64,000 nucleotides of DNA, taken from positions 20,751,688 through 20,815,687 of the forward strand of contig CAVLJG010000005.1 in assembly GCA_963669975.1 (NCBI GenBank), in the 5' to 3' direction. Below the pieces are notes generated by a model, which did not search any database, was not told the DNA's origin, and saw only the letters and a list, made by a program, of their open reading frames with translations. This document shows, in pieces, positions 42,701-54,256 of this stretch (position 1 is its first letter; every line of letters begins with the position of its first letter). The position numbers and the translations under genes are program-made. This DNA is from Acanthoscelides obtectus. Its lineage: Eukaryota; Arthropoda; Insecta; Coleoptera; Chrysomelidae.

Positions 42701-44107
42701 TACTAAGTGACATATAAATCCGAACACCCAGTTTAAATAGTTTCATTTTAATAAAAGTTGGTGAATGTATTTATCTTACTGTAAATAACAAGTGAAAAAA
42801 TTTTCAACCTTATCAGTTGGACATTCCAGTTTTTATACTGTTTTTTTTTTTAATTCACTAACGCTCTAAAAATGAATATTTCAGCCGCAGTAAAGAATCA
42901 ACGTTGGCGGATTTTGGTTCTTGACATCCTTTACGATCGGTTACGATGCCTAGAGTACGGAGACCTGTACGATTTCGTCAACTTAGTGAGTTTGATAGGG
43001 GCCGTATAGTGGGACTTCGGGAAGCTGGACTTTCTTTTCGGGCAATTGCAGTTAGAGTGCAAAGAAGTGTAGACACTGTGGTTAGGTGTTGTCAGGCATG
43101 GCTTCGAGAAGGCCGTACGCAAAGAGCAAGGGGCACTGGACGCCGCCGTAGAACAACAGACCGTGAATATCGCCGCCTAAGATTATTGGCCTTAAGGGAC
43201 CGTTTCTCCACTACCAGGTCCATTGCAAATGAATGGTTTGCAGAACACGGAAGACCTATTGGCATGCGAAGTGTTTACCGATGAATGAGAAGTTTTGGCT
43301 TGTTTTCATACCGGCCACACTGGGTCCTCCCTTTAACTCTAGAACACCGACGTAATCGCCTTGAGTGGTGCAGACAACGGTCACTCTGGGATCAGGAATG
43401 GAACAGTATTGTCTTTAGTGACGAGTCTCGATTTTGTTTAGGCATGCACAATGGTCGTGCCAGGGTTAGAAGGCGACGTGGTGAAAGGAGGAATCCACAG
43501 TTTTTTGTTGAAAGACATGTTCATCACACTGTTGGAGTTATGATTTGGGGTGCTATAGCTTATGGTTCCAGGTTACCTTTAATCTTCATCAGAGGTAACA
43601 TGAACGAAGTTCTAGAACCCCATCATTTACCCTATCTTGACATCCTGACAGATCCAACTTTCCAACAAGATAATGCCCGACCACATGTTGCAAGAGTCAC
43701 AATAGACTTCTTTCAACATAATGATGTCACATTGTTACCATGGCCACCAAGATCTCCCGACTTATCCCCAATTGAGCACGTGTGGGATATGATGGGTAGG
43801 AGATTGCTCAATTTGCAACGTCCTCCTCAGACTTTAGAAGCACTTCGAGAGGAGTTAGTGGTTGCCTGGAATGAGATACCACAGGAGGACATTGACCACC
43901 TGATCAGAAGCATGCCTAGGCGCGTTGGAGAATGCGTAGCACATCAGGGTGCATCCACACATTACTAAAGGTCAAAGGGCTTTAAAGCAGTGCAATCATT
44001 TTGAAATTTTTATCATTTACTTATTATGCTTCATTAAGTACTTATACAAAATTTTATTAAAATAAAACCATTTAAACTGGGTGTTCGGATTTATATGTCA
44101 CTTAGTA
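42701..44107 (+). mobile_element. Tc1-like transposon, copy 2 (complete ends)
   Basis: The same ends and family as 3476-4886: TACTAAGTGACATATAAATC inverted repeats, flanked by TA; 1407 bp. Confidence 0.93.
42946..43968 (+). pseudogene. Tc1-like transposase, one nonsense codon and a small in-frame deletion
   Basis: Starts MPRVRRPVRFRQLSEFDRGR, so this copy shows the normal start that copy 1 has lost. One CGA codon has become TGA at 43282-43284; the frame continues to the stop at 43968. Catalytic motifs FSDESRF, QQDNARPH and PRSPDLSPIEHVWD are all present. Compared with the other copies, the AQRYIH segment after IRGNMN is missing, an in-frame loss of six residues. Apart from these two lesions it is full length. 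Confidence 0.92.
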
Positions 44108-44319
44108 TAGTTCGCGAAGAAGTCACACTGGTTTACCAAACACTGTACTACTACTGCATGGTACGTTTTAGTGAAGCCTTAAAGCAGGGGGATTCTTCAT
44201 GAGTTCAATAGAGAATAGAGAATAGATTTTTTGTTGTTTTGTATCAATTGTCAATGTTGCATGTGCCATTACTTTTACTCCTGGTTGTGCGGGGCACTAG
44301 GAGAAGCAGAAAGATTTAT

Positions 44320-44350
<31 letters not shown>

Positions 44351-45059
44351 ATTTTTATAAATAATTCATTACATCATCCCTCACGTATTTCAATTTACTA
44401 TTTTCGGGCGTAGTTAGAAACAATTTTTGGAAAATGTTTATTTTGTATAATCACTTGTACGAGTATATCTCTGACTTCGATGACCTTTAAACATTTGCAT
44501 ATAAATATTTGCATGTTACTGCAGAAAACTTAAGATTATTTCCATTAAAAAATGCAAAACTCTTTTGGCGATTGCGCTTGCACTTTATTAGAAAGTAGCT
44601 TTTATAAGAAGTACTGAGTCAATCTAGCTGGTTTGATTCTTTGAATGCTATGCCATATCTATTGTATATACACTCATCGAGCATGACATGAGTTCTCGAT
44701 ATTTTGACTTGATGCAAATTATTCAGACTGTATACGGTCAATATGCCAGATTGGCCATTGAAACTTACATTAGCATACTATTTTATGTTTCGCATAAATT
44801 CGAAGTCTGCGTGATTTTATTTATACATTCGGTGTTTCCTGAATTTCAAATTCTCGCTAAATGTTACGACGATATTTAACAGATATTTATTGACATGGTT
44901 TCTCATTGTTTTGTTGCAGACGGTGATATACGTTATAGCTTTAAAACAACGTAACGCTTAGATTTCTCAACCAGCTTCCCTTACAGCAGCACGTTTGGCG
45001 TTTTTCGTTCTGTGAAATAATTATGTATACAGGGTGGTCCGCTATGGATGCGCCAAATA
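44108..45059. other. No gene recognised; TA microsatellite
   Basis: A TA repeat lies at about 44319-44345. A 63-codon frame at 44688-44879 is unrecognised. A transposon-end-like word (TACAGGGTGGTCCGC) lies at about 45030. Confidence 0.4.
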
Positions 45060-46070
45060 ACGATCTACTGATTACAGAAGAAAGGGGCTGGCTTGCCAGC
45101 CGTGATATCACTGCGACCCAAATGGATCTGTTGTGACCCTCATATATACGTTCCTAACGCACTGTGTCCAGCCCTGATCCTTTAATCAGACCCCATAGCC
45201 TTGACTCAGGGCCCTGCATGTAATTTTCCGTTGTTGGACCTATGGTTCCTACTATCTGAAACCGTAGCCTTGTCAGACCTTCGTAGTGGCACAGGATATG
45301 TTCAGCTGTTTTCTCATGCTCTTTGCATAAATGGCATTTAGACGGCAGCGTCCTGTCAGAAGACGCTCCATGGCCCTTATGGCCATCCTACTGAGTCCGA
45401 GTAGGTCCTCTATAAATGCGGACCTTCCGTTGTTTAATGAACTCTTTTGCCTGCCTTTTCCCCAATTGGATGTTCCACCATTCTAGGGACTTTTTTTTGG
45501 TCCAACTTTTTTTTGGACTGTTTAAAGCGTGTTCTCGTCACGCCACAGAAATGCTCTGAACCTACAAGGCGATTGGCCTCTCGGGATAGCTCATCCGCCT
45601 TTCCATTTCCTTTGCGTCCTTCATGTCCTGGTACCCAGAGCAATGTGACCTTGTTTCGGTTTCCCAGCTCTCTGAGAGTGTTCACGCATTTCCATACTAG
45701 TTTAGATGATATTTGCGATGAGTTTGATGCCTTTATGGCTACCTGGCTATCTAAGCAGATGGCGATCGACTGATTTGCAGTCTCATTCCTTATTAACTCT
45801 TTTGCGCAGTCTTGTACGGGCGTTACTTCAGCCTGAAATATTGTTACAATATTACCCAGGCTTAAAGACATCTCAGTTTTTGGCCTTGTCCCATAAATCC
45901 TAGCTCCAACTCCGTCTTCAGTTTTCGAGCCGTCTGTGAATCACCTTTTGACATGTTCAGGAGAGGCTCTTTTTCCCACACCTTCCTTTCTGGTACTATT
46001 GTTTGAGAGTGTTTATCGAAATTGCACACTGGGACAGTTGTGTCCGTGGGCTAATGGCCACGAACACAAC
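45060..46070 (-). mobile_element. LINE fragment with RNase H domain
   Basis: Minus strand, 45871-45434: FQAEVTPVQDCAKELIRN (RNase H Glu motif), ICLDSQVAIKAS (Asp motif), VTLLWVPGHEGRKGNGKADE (WVPGHxGxxGNxxAD motif), then a Lys-rich end. The separate RNase H points to an I/R1/LOA-type LINE, not jockey. Only the 3' part is present and it is cut at 46070 by the abutting Tc1 copy. Confidence 0.85.
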
Positions 46071-47051
46071 TTGGAAAGTTGGATCTGCCAGGGTGTCAAG
46101 ATAGGGTAAAAGATGGGGTTTTAGAATTTCGTGGATATAATGCTGCGCGTTCATGTTACCTCTGATGAAGATTAAAGGTGACCTGGAACCATAAGCTATA
46201 GCACCCCAAACCATAACTCCAACAGTGTGATGAACATCTCTTTCAACAAAAAACTGTGGATTCCTCCTTTCACCACGTCGCCTTCTAACCCTGGCACGAC
46301 CATCGTGCATGCCTAAACAAAATCGAGACTCGTCACTAAAGACAATACTGTTCCATTCCTGATCCCAGAGTGACCGTTGTCTGCACCACTCAAGGCGATT
46401 ACGTCGGTGTTCTCGAGTTAAAGGGAGGACCCAGTGTGGCCGGTATGAAAACAAGCCAAAACTTCTCATTCGTCGGTAAACACTTCGCATGCCAATAGGT
46501 CTTCCGTGTTCTGAAAACCATTCATTTGCAATGGACCTGGTAGTGGAGAAACAGTCCCTTAAGGCCAATAATCTTAGGCGGCGATCTTCACGGTCTGTTG
46601 TTCTACGGCGGCGTCCAGTGCCCCTTGCTCTTAGCGTACGGCCTTCTCGAAGCCATGCCTGACAACACCTAACCACAGTGTCCACACTTCTTTGCACTCT
46701 AACTGCAATTGCCCGAAAAGAAAGTCCAGCTTCCCGAAGTCCCACTATACGGCCCCTATCAAACTCACTAAGTTGACGAAATCGTACAGGTCTCCGTACT
46801 CTAGGCATCGTAACCGATCGTAAAGGATGTCAAGAACCAAAATCCGCCAACGTTGATCCTTTACTGCGGCTGAAATATTCATTTTTAGAGCGTTAGTGAA
46901 TTAAAAAAAAGCAGTATAAAAACCGGAATGTCCAACTGATAAGGCTGAAAAATTTTTCACTTGTTATTTACAGTAAGATAAATACATCCACCAACTTTTA
47001 TTAAAATAAAACCATTTAAACTGGGTGTTCGGATTTATATGTCACTTAGTA
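46071..47051 (-). mobile_element. Tc1-like transposon, copy 3, 3' truncated
   Basis: The 5' end (47051) has the family's terminal repeat; the transposase runs from MPRVRRPVRFRQL at 46808 without a stop through FSDESRF to LADPTFQ, where it ends at 46071 and LINE sequence follows. The second Asp and Glu regions and the other terminal repeat are lost. Read-through into the LINE adds about 25 unrelated residues before the stop at 45996. Confidence 0.92.
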
Positions 47052-47689
47052 TATGTATTAAAAACAATGTTGTAATAAATTCATTACTACTGGGCTTTTT
47101 TCTTTGACACTAAGTATACATTGTTTTGGCAAAGAAACATTGACCTTTTACCTCTACTCCTATAAACGTTTGCCTTGTGAAAAAGCCTTCTGACTTCGTC
47201 TAAGCAGCTATATCGTCTGAATTTTGAACCTGTACAATTTACTGACGTTATGTAGCATTTGTATGGAAAACGAATGTCGAAGACATTCTTCGAAGGAATC
47301 ATAAGGACGAAATGTCAAAGGTGGAAAATCAAACGGAGCACCCAATAATCACCAGGACGAGCCTTATCGGCGTGTCTAAATTATAGGTGGTACTCCTTTT
47401 CTATTGTTGTTCTGTTCGATGGAGCACGCCTTCTAGATGTAATTGAAGCGCGTTTATTGCTAGCGCTCACAAATCAGAAAATTGAATCTCTGTTTCATTC
47501 TCCAACCTTGAGTATCGTGGATGCTATGGCTAAGTGATGATATTAATGAGTTTTATGGATAATCGCAAAATTAGCACTCCTTAAGATCTTCGAAATACCT
47601 TGATATGTACGGTTCGAATGCTGGCTTACTCGCGTCTGTCAGAGAATATTCGATTGAACCACTTACCTTTGTTTTTTTATGGCGATTTA
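47052..47689. other. No recognised gene
   Basis: A 71-codon Cys-containing minus frame at 47087-47302 is unrecognised and lacks clear splice sites. Confidence 0.3.
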
Positions 47690-48740
47690 TTTTGATGGCT
47701 TCAAAGTGAATAAAATAGTGCCCATGAATAAAACGGGTGATACGTCCTCTACTGAGAATTGCAGGCCAATCTCAATAAACTAACCTATAGCTAAGATTGT
47801 CGAAAAAATAATGAAAAGACTACTCAGCTTTCTTGACAGTACAGATGACATCCTCGATTATAAACAGTATGGCTTTGGACGCAACCATTCAACTATTCTT
47901 GTAGTTACCAAGATTGTGAGTAACGCAACTTAAAGACGATAAGGCCGCTTGTGACATTTCCAAAGCTTTTGACAGCACATATCATGAAATTCTTTTGAGA
48001 AGGAATTTTATGGGACCCGCTGACATGCTTTGCATTTATTTATCATTCATCCAGTTTGAGATCGATTAATTCTGAGGTACGTCAAGGCTCGATTTTGGGT
48101 GCCTTTCCATTTATATTATATCCCAATGACATATTTCATTATATCCTTCCGTTAGAGTGTGTATACATAATTTGCAGACGATGCGACACTAATACAGTCC
48201 AACTGCAATAGATTCTCGAATTGATGAGGTTGAATAAACTCCAAATAAAGCAGAATGGTCTGCCTCAAGTTGTCCTAAATTACAAATGATCATACTCTCA
48301 TCTAATAAAGCAAATAACGACTATGTTTCTCTATTTGGAATAACTGTCGATGCTTCACTTTGATGGGATGCTCATATCGATATGGTTGCAGAAAAGTAAG
48401 CACTTAAATATTTACTTTACGATAATTGAAAGGTAGCACGAGTAGGGAGTGACTACTAAATGTCTATTTTGCACCTTCTCTCATAGATACGGCATAAAGG
48501 GGATTCAAATTGTAAAAAATCAGCATGGTGCAAGCTAAACACATTTCAATTTCCAATTTCCACCACAATCCAACTAGGGCCACAGGAGTGCTTAGACCTT
48601 CTAGGTTCGGATTAGCCGTTCCCACTTCCTCGAACCTGCACCTCTATAATAAATTACTTGGAGACATACATGCGATCAACAATTTTAGATTCAAGAAGGT
48701 TATTAAAGGTATACTGCTCAGCGAGTGTTTCTAATGCACT
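47690..48740 (+). mobile_element. LINE reverse-transcriptase remnant
   Basis: Plus translation with many shifts: KIVPMNKTGDTSSTENCRPI, DYKQYGFGRNHSTILVVTKI, FADDATLIQS, and a C-terminal tail to 48734 (SSNLHLYNKLLGDIHAINNF). The order is that of a jockey/CR1-like ORF2; heavily decayed. Confidence 0.75.
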
Positions 48741-49305
48741 ATTCAGTACTTAACATATAGCTTTTCATCACGTGCCTATGTTTTTGACTCATTTCTGTTT
48801 GTCTGTGCCTTGATATTGTTTAAGTACACTGTTGAATACGTTCTAATCCAGATCTTTGTATTGTGACCTACCACATATACATTATAATGTACTAAATGGT
48901 CATTAAGTTTTATAAGTACAATTACAAATTAATATCATTAAGAAATAGTATGTAATGAAACGAAGGCAGCTTTGATGCTTCACAAGGAAGACTACAACGC
49001 GAAATAATCTATCAATCCGGCCCCTACACTTAGAAACGAGGGAGTAGAATCGCTAACAGAAAATGGGAGTGACTCTCTTGCCTGAGGAATGATATCAAAT
49101 TCTGACAGATATTGACATGACTCACAAATGCCGTTTCAGTTTTTATGTAGGTTGGTTATATATAGTTAGGTGGTTGAGGCTGGCAGTTTTCCTTCTTGCT
49201 TCCTCCACAATGTTTTACGGCTTATTGCTGGTGTTTTCTTCCTATGACCACCTTCTTGAAGTCGTTGGAACAATCGACAGTGTTGTCTTTTAAGCACACA
49301 CACAC

Positions 49306-49346
<41 letters not shown>

Positions 49347-49994
49347 ATATAAACTCACAAAACCCATCTTTTTAAGGTTGTATCAATATCACACATTCTT
49401 GCACTCATATGAACCACACACTCTTTTCCAAAACAAGTTATTCCAGCATTTTAGTAATTTTGGGTGGAGATTTACCGAGCGTCCCTCATATACTTCATAC
49501 CCAAAGTTGGACAGGGAGGTGTACATTTCCACGTTCCGTCGCGTCAATCACTTGTCTTCTGTCGACGCTTTACCGTTCCGTGCCTTTCCCCCTCTCCACG
49601 TGTAGCGGTAGTAGAAGGTTAGGGACCGCATTCCGATTGTTTCATCAAAATGTCTCCCCACGTGTAATATTTTTAGCTTGTTCGGGTGTATTGATATAAT
49701 TTTTATTTTTTCTTAACTTTTAACGAAGGTATCTGTCGTTTTTTAACAAGCCCAATGTCCCCGTTCTTTTGTTTTTATACTGAACACAAGTTCGATCTTC
49801 TCTACGTTCTTTCTGAAACACCTTGTGGCTGCAACCTCACCGACGAGGAAGTTTGTCTGACATTTTAAATCTGTCTTCTTTGCTAGCATCACAATTGTGT
49901 TTTCAGAATCCTGATGATGGCTCCATAGAGAATGCCGGAAGCTTGATTTTATCGTCAAAAGAGTAAAAGTTTTGCCAATTTCCCAACTAACAAG

Positions 49995-49997
<3 letters not shown>
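48741..49997. other. No confident gene; CA/TA microsatellite and a ribozyme-like word
   Basis: A CA then TA repeat at about 49294-49343. Near 49911-49945 is CTGATGATGGC, a loop, then GCCGGAAGC: a hammerhead-like arrangement. Two overlapping frames at 49378-49699 are not recognised. Confidence 0.4.
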
Positions 49998-50037
<40 letters not shown>

Positions 50038-52052
50038 AGACGTGGTCATTGTCGTCTAGACCAGTTAGGTGAAAAATTAAAGCTTCCGCCTTTTGTTGGG
50101 TACTTCGACAAAATTTAAGCAAAGAGGACTCTTTATACTTTTTTTAATTCTCTCTAGCTTTCAATGGACTTTGCCATCATCATCAGGAGCTGCAATTACA
50201 ATGATAACAGTAGCAACAAAAGTGTAAAATGAATTTAAATTGACTCAACTTACAGTAGTATGTGAGGATGTTGCTAATTGTAGTTTACGTATAGGATGAG
50301 GGAAACTTCCAGTAACATGGTGAGAGCTGGATAGATTGTACAATGGTCAAAATTATATAAAATATGACAAGAACAAGTTAAAAACAGATTAAAAATTATT
50401 TAAAAAAACATTAGAGCATTACATCGTGAAGCCACTTGATGATTGCACAAATTAGTGGTCATGGAATAATGAGTGAGATGAAACCCTTTGACAGAAGGCC
50501 GAAGGATGTCAATGTCTGTGTTGAAAGATGGAACGAATTGTGGGCGTGTGCCAAACGTTGCCAAATCACTTCAGATGATTTTCAGAATTTTATGTAAGAA
50601 TTTGTTAAACCGACCAGAGGCAGTTGAATAAACTATATTTTAATTAATGGGAATTTAAATTAACAATTATTAATAAATCGTGAGAAGAGAATTATTATAT
50701 TTTGAGTGGAATGAAATTTACTGGTGGAATCGGCCAAAACACAGATTCTAATTATGGTTGTGAAGAGTCGAAATTTGGGGAGATATGTAAGTTCTCCAAT
50801 TTTTCGCAGTTTAGCAAATATGAGTAAATGACACTCAGTTGTTTAACATCTGTCTTTTTGTTGATACAGTTGTTATTCATGAAGATGTGGGACATTTCCA
50901 GGAATAAACGTTTGGAAAGGCGTTTTTCTTTATCAACAACTTTGATACTTGTGTAATTCATAGAATGCCCTGTTGTGTTAACATGAGATGCTAGAGCGCA
51001 TCTTTCAGGATGAAGCCTAGCATCACTTTTGTGTGATGTAATCCTTCCTTTAAGAGATCTGGAGGTCTGACCTATGTATATTTGGTTGCAGTTGTTGCAA
51101 TTGATGGAGTAGACTGTGTTGGTTAAGCCAAGCAGCGGGACTTTGTCTTTCATTTTTGAAAAAATGCAGTTTATAGTGAGGACGGATTTGCAAGCAATTC
51201 GAAAGTTCAAAGGACTGCACAATCTGATCAGCTTAGGGGTCAGTTCCTTGATATAGGGCAGGACACCAAAACCAGGTCTGGAGTCCGGGTTGGTGCTTGT
51301 ACTGTTAGGATTGATGTTATTATTGGGAATTACATCAGTTCCGTTATTAGGGGTTGTGCGACTATTACCTGCATCACCAGAGTTCGGCAAAATATTGGAA
51401 GGTGAACTAAATAAGATCTTGTTAATCAGACACTTCGGATAACCATTATTGATGAACAGTTTTGATAGTTTAAGTATATATATATAGGTGAAAAATAAAG
51501 CGTCCGCCTTTAGTTGGGTACTTCGACCATATTCAAGCAATGAGGACTCTTTATACTTTATTAGTCTCTAGCTTTCAATGGACTATGTGAGTATGTGAGA
51601 TTGTTGCTAAATGTTATTAAAGGCCAAGTGGAGGGAAACATTTAGTAACCTGGTGAAAGCTGGATTCATGGCACCTGATGCTGCACAAAATGGTGTGGTA
51701 CAGGATCAATGGTTGTTTCACGATGTAACATAATTTTCGTTCCAAATATTTTAATCCATTTTGATGTGTTCCTGACATACAGCTGTGTGTATTTTATACT
51801 AATTTTAATGAATGTACCATGGATCCAGCTTTCACCAGGTTACTAAATGTTTCCCTCAACTTGGCCTTAATAACATTTAGCAACAATCTCACATACTATT
51901 CTCCTGATGATGATGGCATAGTCCATTGAAAGCTAGAGACTAATAAAGCAAAAAGAGTCTTCATTGCTTGAATCTTATCGAAGCACCCAACTAAAGGTGG
52001 AAGCTTTAGTTCTCACCTAACTGGTCTAGACGACAATGACCACGTCTCAATA
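49998..52052 (-). mobile_element. Penelope-like retroelement fragment with inverted terminal copies
   Basis: Between a TA microsatellite (49998-50034) and the mariner at 52055. Three related terminal units: 50035-50340 (minus orientation, diverged), 51487-51682 (minus) and 51822-52050 (plus). The last two form a large inverted repeat around a 140-bp loop. Between them lies the GIY-YIG reading frame. The element is 5' truncated: no reverse-transcriptase palm is present. Confidence 0.75.
50752..51478 (-). pseudogene. Penelope-like polyprotein C-terminus: GIY-YIG endonuclease
   Basis: Starts within the end of the RT thumb (LFINNGYPKCLINKILFSSP), then an Asn/Pro/Thr-rich linker, then FRIACKSVLTINCIFSKMKD and the endonuclease: NTVYSINCNNCNQIYIGQTS, RSLKGRITSHKSD, ALASHVNTTGHSMNY. 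The Y-x(n)-YIG pair, the Arg two turns later, and the following His/Lys fit the GIY-YIG fold used by Penelope-like elements. The frame is open to the stop at 50752; only the upstream part is missing. Confidence 0.85.
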
Positions 52053-52054
52053 TA

Positions 52055-53283
52055 CGAGGGTGGTACCAGAAGTACCCTGCCTGACCCAGAGATGGCGATA
52101 GTTGTTTGAAAAATATCATTGAATTAGAAAGTATGCAACCTATAAAGCATATGTGGCAAGTTTGAAGACGCCACGTTATTTAGTATTTGTTTGGCAGCCA
52201 TCAATACTGAACGTTTTCAGCGAATTTGTGAAAATGGAGAAAATCGGTCATCGTTATGTGGTACAATACTTTTATTTCAAAGGCATCAGCGCAACCAATA
52301 TAAAAGCTGAACTGGATTCTACTCTGGGTGAGCCTGCTCCTTCGTTTACAACAGTAAAATATTGGGTAGCACAGTTTAAACGAGGCCGTATGAGCTGCCA
52401 AGACGAGCATCGCAGTGGTCGACCAAATGAGATGACGACTCCAGAAATGGTGAAGAAAATTCACAAAGCGGTACTGAATGATCGTCGACTGAAAGTACCC
52501 GAGCTAGCCGACATAGTAGGCATTTCAAAAAGTGCTGTTCATCGCATATTATCTGAAAATTTGTACATGAGAAAGCTGTGTGCAAGATGGGTGCCGCGAT
52601 TGCTCACAATCGAGCAAAAACAGTGTCGTGAGGATGTTTCAAGTGAGTGTTCAGCGAAGTCTCACAGCAACAAAGCAGAATTTTTGCATCGTTTCATAAC
52701 CATGGATGAAACATGGGCCCATCACTTCACACCCGAGACAAAAGAACAATCAAAGCAATGGACAACCGGCTCCAAAGAAGGCGAAGACCGTTTCATCTTC
52801 AGACAAGGTTATAGCGTCTGTTTCTTGGGATGCGCGTGGGATAATTTTCATTGACTATCTTGAAAAAGGTAAAGCTATCAGTATTATGCGAACTTATTGC
52901 AATGTTTGAGCAATGATATCAAGCAAAAATGGCCGCATTTGGTTAAGAAGAAAGTGTTGTTTCATCAAGACAATGCACCAGCTCACAAATCCGTTATTGC
53001 AATGGCCAAAATTAACGAATTAAAGTTTGAATTGCTACCTCATGCATCCTATTCACCAGATTTAGCCTGCTTGGATTATTTTCTGTTTCCAAACTTGAAA
53101 AAATGGCTCAGTGGTCAAAGATTTTCCAACGATGAAAAAGTGATGTCGGCAGTTAATGGCTATTTTGAGGAGCAAGACAGTTCTTATTATAAACAGGGTA
53201 TCGAACTTATTGAACATCGCTGGGAAAAGTGTATAGAGCTCAAAGGAGATTATGTTGGTCGGGTACTTCTTGGACCACCCTCG
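52055..53283 (+). mobile_element. mariner transposon (complete ends)
   Basis: Inverted ends CGAGGGTGGTACCAGAAGTA and complement of CGAGGGTGGTCCAAGAAGTA, flanked by TA; 1229 bp, the usual mariner length. It sits at the outer edge of the Penelope-like terminal copy. Confidence 0.93.
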
Positions 53284-53304
53284 TATATATATATAAACGT
53301 ATAA
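52234..53304 (+). pseudogene. mariner transposase, frameshifted
   Basis: Starts MEKIGHRYVVQYFYFKGISA: the mariner N-terminal domain, then a second helix-turn-helix (VPELADIVGISKSAVHRIL). MDETWAHHFTPETKEQSKQW holds the first Asp. Frameshifts near 52770 and 52900-52910 follow. The later frame has VLFHQDNAPAHKSVIAM (second Asp) and HASYSPDLACLDYFLFPNLK (third Asp), the DD34D arrangement of mariners, then the conserved end with Y-x(n)-W. Inactive because of the shifts. Confidence 0.92.
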
Positions 53305-53669
53305 ATAAACCGTTACTCGAACGTGAGAATCATGCCCACTCCTACCTATTCTACTCACTCATCTCACGGATTCACTCCTTGGACGTGAATTATGGCTTTC
53401 CGATTTCTTTGTAGGTCCTAACAAGGTTTGATGGTTAAGGCTGACAGTTTCCTTTTATTTATCTTTCTCCAGAATGTTTTCCGGCTGTTCGTAGTATCGA
53501 TGCCTTAATAGCATCATATTTTTTTTAAGTCGTTAAGACTATCGAATATGTTGGTTTATACGCGCATATCATCTAAAGACAACTTTTCAGCATGATACAC
53601 TTCCACTTTAAAGTAACGAAGTGCCTTTATGTTCACATCATCTGCACTTTGGAAGCAATATAGGGTCTA
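53284..53669. other. No recognised feature
   Basis: Short spacer between two transposons. Nothing recognised. Confidence 0.4.
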
Positions 53670-54256
53670 CAGTATATTCAGATAAGAGATAGACCGGACA
53701 TAAACAAGACCACGTGATCATCGAACGCTGTAACATTCGGCAGGGACGTATTAAGAGTCACGCAGTACATATTTTAGATAGTAGATGCTGCTTTGCGTAA
53801 CTTTGTAGTAAATTAGCACAATTCGATGTGTATACGATTGGTGATGGATATAGGATCATGTGGGGGTGGGGTAAGAAATATATAATGATGTAAATATACA
53901 TAAGGGTTTCAAAATTTTCGCTTCGATTTCCAGCTTCGGATACCGCCTGATGTTTGGTGAAATACAGTCGAATATAATCTGAAAATGGCGTTTAAATTAG
54001 CCTAAATTAAAAATAATCGTATATCTCTTAAAATTGCTTTTAGAATATTGATTAGTATATTTTTTGATTTCTAGGTAAATATGTAACCAAATTAAAACGT
54101 TCAAAACGTAAAAAAATGTGCATGGTTGAACATTGTCAGAAAGTAGATTCTTGAATAGGTTTTGCCAAAATGGGTCCAAAAATGTCAATAATTAATTAAA
54201 AAATACAGTAGCTTTATAATTACTTATAACTTACCGAATTTGATGAACGACATCTT

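Noticed and set aside
44319..44345. TA repeat considered as a transposon target or origin
   Set aside because: Simple microsatellite with no flanking terminal repeats.
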